From Zychaea mexicana (lineage: Eukaryota; Mucoromycota; Mucoromycetes; Mucorales; Lichtheimiaceae): 64,000 nt of DNA. The stretch spans positions 496,001 to 560,000 of the forward strand of contig NW_026516677.1 of assembly GCF_025766255.1 (NCBI RefSeq). Direction: 5' to 3'. Made by a program: the position numbers and the translations under genes. The stretch's first letter is position 1. Every line of letters starts with the position of its first letter. Below are positions 60,713-64,000 of this stretch, in pieces. The notes beneath the pieces are model-generated. The model worked only from the letters and a program-made list of their open reading frames with translations, made no database searches and was not told the origin of the DNA.

Positions 60713-61039
60713 ATGTGTCGGTTCCTCGGTGGTGCCTTCTCCGCATGGCTTCTGGGGTGGTTCGTTTGGGCCGTCTTTGGTCGGCTCTTTTGCGTGGGCT
60801 GTTTTGGTATGTAGCTCAAAGAAGGCTGTCTCAGATTGAAGGCATATATTTACTGATTGGATCCATGTTCTTTAGGTCTTTGCGTGGTCGTTTCGGCTGC
60901 GATGCTTCTGGTGTTTGGTCTGGCGGCTTCCGCCTACGTCAGGCGATGGGGTGCAGTGGAGGGTACCCGGAGTAAGGTAAGGGCTGAGATGGAAGGCTGT
61001 GGCAAGGCACTGTGCTATCGCCTGTATAGGGAGATATAG
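60713..61039 (+). CDS. Possible small two-helix membrane protein
   Basis: Tentative two-exon model, 60713-60806 and 60876-61039, closing to 85 residues with GTATGT donor and TTTAG acceptor. It reads MCRFLGGAFSAWLLGW, a hydrophobic stretch, then LCVVVSAAMLLVFGLAASAY and a basic tail (YVRRWGAVEGTRSKV). The frame is also open upstream to 60590 without an ATG, so the start may be in an earlier exon. No family recognised; GC-richer than its surroundings. Confidence 0.35.
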
Positions 61040-61314
61040 GGGGCCTCTGCGCATGTTTCACGATGACTTTGGACTAGATGGCTGTGGCACCACCGGTGTG
61101 CTGTATGGTGATGCTAGGAACATTGCATTGTCGTTTGTCGGTTTTGGAGGACGAGGGTGACACCTTGCATAGCAGGAATGTACAATGGAGCGGCCCGGTA
61201 GACCATGGCTCTGTTTGCAGGCACGTATTGATCATCTTTACTTTCACGTAATAAAGGAAAACAAAGTGAGCATGATGTACTAACTAATTTGAAGTATTTT
61301 TGCTAGTCGTCCAT

Positions 61315-61368
61315 CCCCCTTTCTTGTAGCAGTCAATCGTTTTGATGATTGCTAATACAAGGGAGGGG
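61315..61368. repeat. Long imperfect hairpin
   Basis: Left arm CCCCCTTTCTTGTAG then CAGTCAATC, right arm GATTGCTAATACAAG then GGAGGGG, with a loop of about 8 nt. Stem of about 22 pairs with small bulges. Not next to a recognised gene end. Confidence 0.65.
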
Positions 61369-61768
61369 AGCAGCTCCATGTAGGACCTAAAGCCGTCTTT
61401 GCATTGTGGCATTTATTTAGTCGTGGTTGCTCCATTGGTTCACACTGGCTCAAAAGACACCCCGTGGTACTCCTGCGTCGACAATACCACAAAGCATTGT
61501 TCCACAAGCATTACCACCTCACCGACCCCACAGCACGGTTCTCGGTCGTCCTCTGGAATGTGTTTACGCCTAAACCGCGTCTGATCCCTCAGGGGGCCTG
61601 GGTAGCAGTTAGCTGTCCCTCTGCTATGGAAGTGAGTATCCTTCTGTCTCATAACCCTTACCCTCTGCTTCGGGTGCCTGAAGCTGGGGTGTCCGGGCTG
61701 GGGTTGTCCTGGCGAGAGCGGTGCGGTGGTAGTACGCTGCCATGTTGGGAGAGCGCCAGCACTCCAGG

Positions 61769-61971
61769 CTAGCCGAGTAAAAAAACTTGGCGCTGATCGC
61801 GGATTAGCAGAATCCCGTCTTTGGCTTGATTACGTCGTCGTTGCGTGTGGTTAGTATGCATGTGCCTCACATGCCGTCATGGTGGGGTGGCGCCAAATTT
61901 CAGACTAGCCGAGTACAAAAGCACCCTTGTGTCGAATCGAGGATTCGGAGAATCCCGTCTTTGGCTTGATT
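61769..61971. repeat. Diverged direct repeat pair
   Basis: Two copies, 61769-61831 and 61905-61971, share CTAGCCGAGTA at the start and GAATCCCGTCTTTGGCTTGA at the end, with a more divergent middle (GGATT shared). Offset 136-140 bp. Confidence 0.85.
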
Positions 61972-63875
61972 TTCTCTTGTCAAAATGCATGCCCCATCAC
62001 GAAAAAGCGTGCAACAGTGAATCACATGTTTCAGCGCAGCAATTTTATCATCACATCAAGAAGTAGCGCAACTCAGTGGTACGGATAACAAGCAAGAGGT
62101 TGTAGCAACGAAGAGACATCAGCATGGCTGACGGTTCAACTCGAATATTCCAACAAGTTACGTTAAGACGGAAAGGAACTGTCGGAACAACACATCAAAA
62201 AGAGCGGTATGGCACGTTGTAGACATCAAACCAAAAAGCACAAGAGCAAGAAGAATTGACAACATTGCAAATGACAATTGCTACAGTTCGAATCGAGATG
62301 ATGAGTCACCTCTGCTTATGACAACAAACAGCAAGATTTATTCATGCGACAACATCGACGCAACAAAATAGTCGTCATCGGCGTTGATGACATCCAACTT
62401 GGTGGCAACAACTCAGGCAAACAGCATTTCCGGTAACAATTGACAACAGCGGGAACAGAACAAGCTTTCGAGCGGATCTTCATCATGGCACAACAGCAGA
62501 TCAAGAGCTCCGGACGACAACATCAACCAAGGCAGGAAGGTGGCAACTAAACCCTGGAATCTGGCACTTATCGAACAGTCAAGCGGTCAACAACATTTCA
62601 ATTACATGACAAGTTTCGTCCGTTCTGATCGTTTATCGTTGAAGAGAACAAGAAGCCATGGGAACGCTTTTTTGTCAAACCTACATAATCTGGCGATACT
62701 ATAGTATGCAGCGTAATGACAACCACACATCAGAGGCAACAAGAGCGACAAGAAACGACGTAGGCAGCACAATTAGTCATTTTACTTGCTACTTTATGAA
62801 TTGAAAGTAAGTGCGCATGATTATCTGATGACACCGATATCAAGTCAAAAACAATGGTATGCTCATATCTATTATCTCTTCTTAGGAATCGTAAAGGCGA
62901 TTCAAAACCTTGGCGATGACCTCCATACAACTAAGCATCACGGGTTTGGACGACAGGAAAGGTCAAGGACACCAATGCGAACAAGTAAGTGAACAAACTA
63001 GCATCACATCATATGTGGCGGTTTCATTCTTGCTATGGTTGTGAGGCAGTTAACGCGTGGTGAATGAAAACGCAGCTGTAGTAACCGCAAATCAAACACA
63101 GGACACAGCTATTTCAAACAATACAAGGTCTCGCTCATAAGGCGCATCAAACACGACATTGGCTTTGAAGGCGTCATCATCAAGTGGCCATCATATTCAG
63201 ATCCACACGACGGCACTGTATACCAACAAAGCGGAAATCAAGAAGAGCCTACTACCAGTATACAGTCTACGATACATTGGTGATAGAGACGATCCTACAA
63301 ACCTGATCGGTGGCAAGCGGAAGCAGTCAATACATTTTTCAAAGTCAAGATGGAAGACACATGTGCACATACACACTCAAGGCACATCAATGAAACGCAC
63401 GTGATTGTCCACCGAGCATCCATATTGCTCGCTCAATTACTATGCGACGACAATAAGATCATTTGTGGAGAAAAACGAAAAAGGGTAATTGTGCAGTGCT
63501 CTAAAAGGATTACAACAAACGTCATTGGAGCATACCACATATATTCATCAAAACTTCAAAACATCCATTAGCAAAAGTGGCGGCCGAACGATATTGCTAT
63601 TTAATGCATCCTCAAGAGATGCAGACACATGCTTCAAGAAAATCAGCTACAGACAGCAAGATATACCAGGGGCAATAGGCATTTAGAAAAGCATAACGGT
63701 AAGAATTAGTAACAAAAAGCAATTGATCCACCTTGTAATGTTACGCAATTGTGCTCACATTGCTTTGTCGTAGAGCCCTGCATGTTCCTATATACCAGTC
63801 AACGATATCTCTCACGAATATATTCCCACTACAGATGTTTGGTAAGTTAATGTCCAGGTAATGATAGACCCCGTA

Positions 63876-63964
63876 AATAAGGAAAAGAAAAAAGAAAAAA
63901 GAAAAGAAAGAAAAGAAAAAAGAAAAAAGAAAAAGAAAAAGAAAAAAAAAAAAAGAAAAAAAAG
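63876..63964. repeat. Purine (GAAAA)n-type tract
   Basis: About 90 bp of almost pure A and G on the plus strand, irregular GAAAA/GAAAAA units. Simple sequence, possibly a poly(A)-derived tail. Confidence 0.9.
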
Positions 63965-64000
63965 TTATATACAAGACACAAGATACAAGGCAAATGGTGC

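Larger units (their letters stand above)
61040..64000. other. Repeat-rich, largely non-coding 3-kb tail
   Basis: No intact gene seen. Holds a hairpin at 61315-61368, a diverged direct repeat pair (61769 and 61905), a long CAA/ACA-rich stretch (about 62080-63600) whose reverse strand stays open for long runs with scattered stops, and a purine tract from 63876. Composition differs from the gene-dense part of the window and suggests decayed repeats. Confidence 0.5.

Noticed and set aside
62270..62300. T-loop-like GTTCGAATC suggesting a tRNA
   Set aside because: No matching D-arm, anticodon arm or acceptor stem around it.

Overview
This window is nuclear DNA from a filamentous fungus, most likely an early-diverging Mucoromycota (Mucorales-like) species. 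The evidence is dense short introns (mostly 50-110 bp, GT-AG, with acceptors often ending TAG), a chitin deacetylase directly beside a chitin synthase, a carotenoid-cleaving oxygenase of the kind that feeds trisporoid signalling in Mucorales, and introns in ribosomal protein genes that split them right after the start codon. I rebuilt exon structures by hand; for most genes named below the exon lengths close the reading frame exactly, which is strong internal support.

Layout. 1-16.5 kb: the 3' part of a gamma-glutamyltransferase (+), an MFS drug/H+ antiporter (+), a Rab7/Ypt7 GTPase with a one-base deficit in its P-loop exon (-), a GPI mannosyltransferase 4 (+), and a convergent chitin deacetylase (+) / class IV chitin synthase (-) pair. 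17.5-26.2 kb: an EF-hand MscS-type mechanosensitive channel (-), divergent from a homeodomain transcription factor (+), then eIF2-gamma (+). 26.2-31.6 kb: a gene-poor stretch with a striking run of seven consecutive inverted repeats. 31.6-35.6 kb: a mitochondrial Holliday junction resolvase (-), divergent from a carotenoid oxygenase (+), then ribosomal protein eL42 (-). 35.6-46.2 kb: a coiled-coil relic with an in-frame stop, two unrecognised genes, the Hsp90 co-chaperone p23/Sba1 (-) and ribosomal protein eS1 (+). 46.5-59 kb: a membrane-anchored double amidohydrolase (+), two small uncertain genes, an epoxide hydrolase (+) with an 8-nt microexon, and the divergent pair PRP3 (-) / REX1-like RNA exonuclease (+). 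59.4-64 kb: an acidic proline-rich protein with an internal 84-bp duplication, a 7-bp minisatellite, and a repeat-rich, largely non-coding tail.

How the genes work together: most are unrelated housekeeping genes. The two real functional associations are chitin synthase with chitin deacetylase (chitin is made at the membrane, then converted to chitosan in the wall) and the PRP3/REX1 pair, both RNA-processing genes sharing a 158-bp divergent promoter. I saw no CRISPR array, no rRNA operon, no tRNA that I could support, and no intact transposase or reverse transcriptase.
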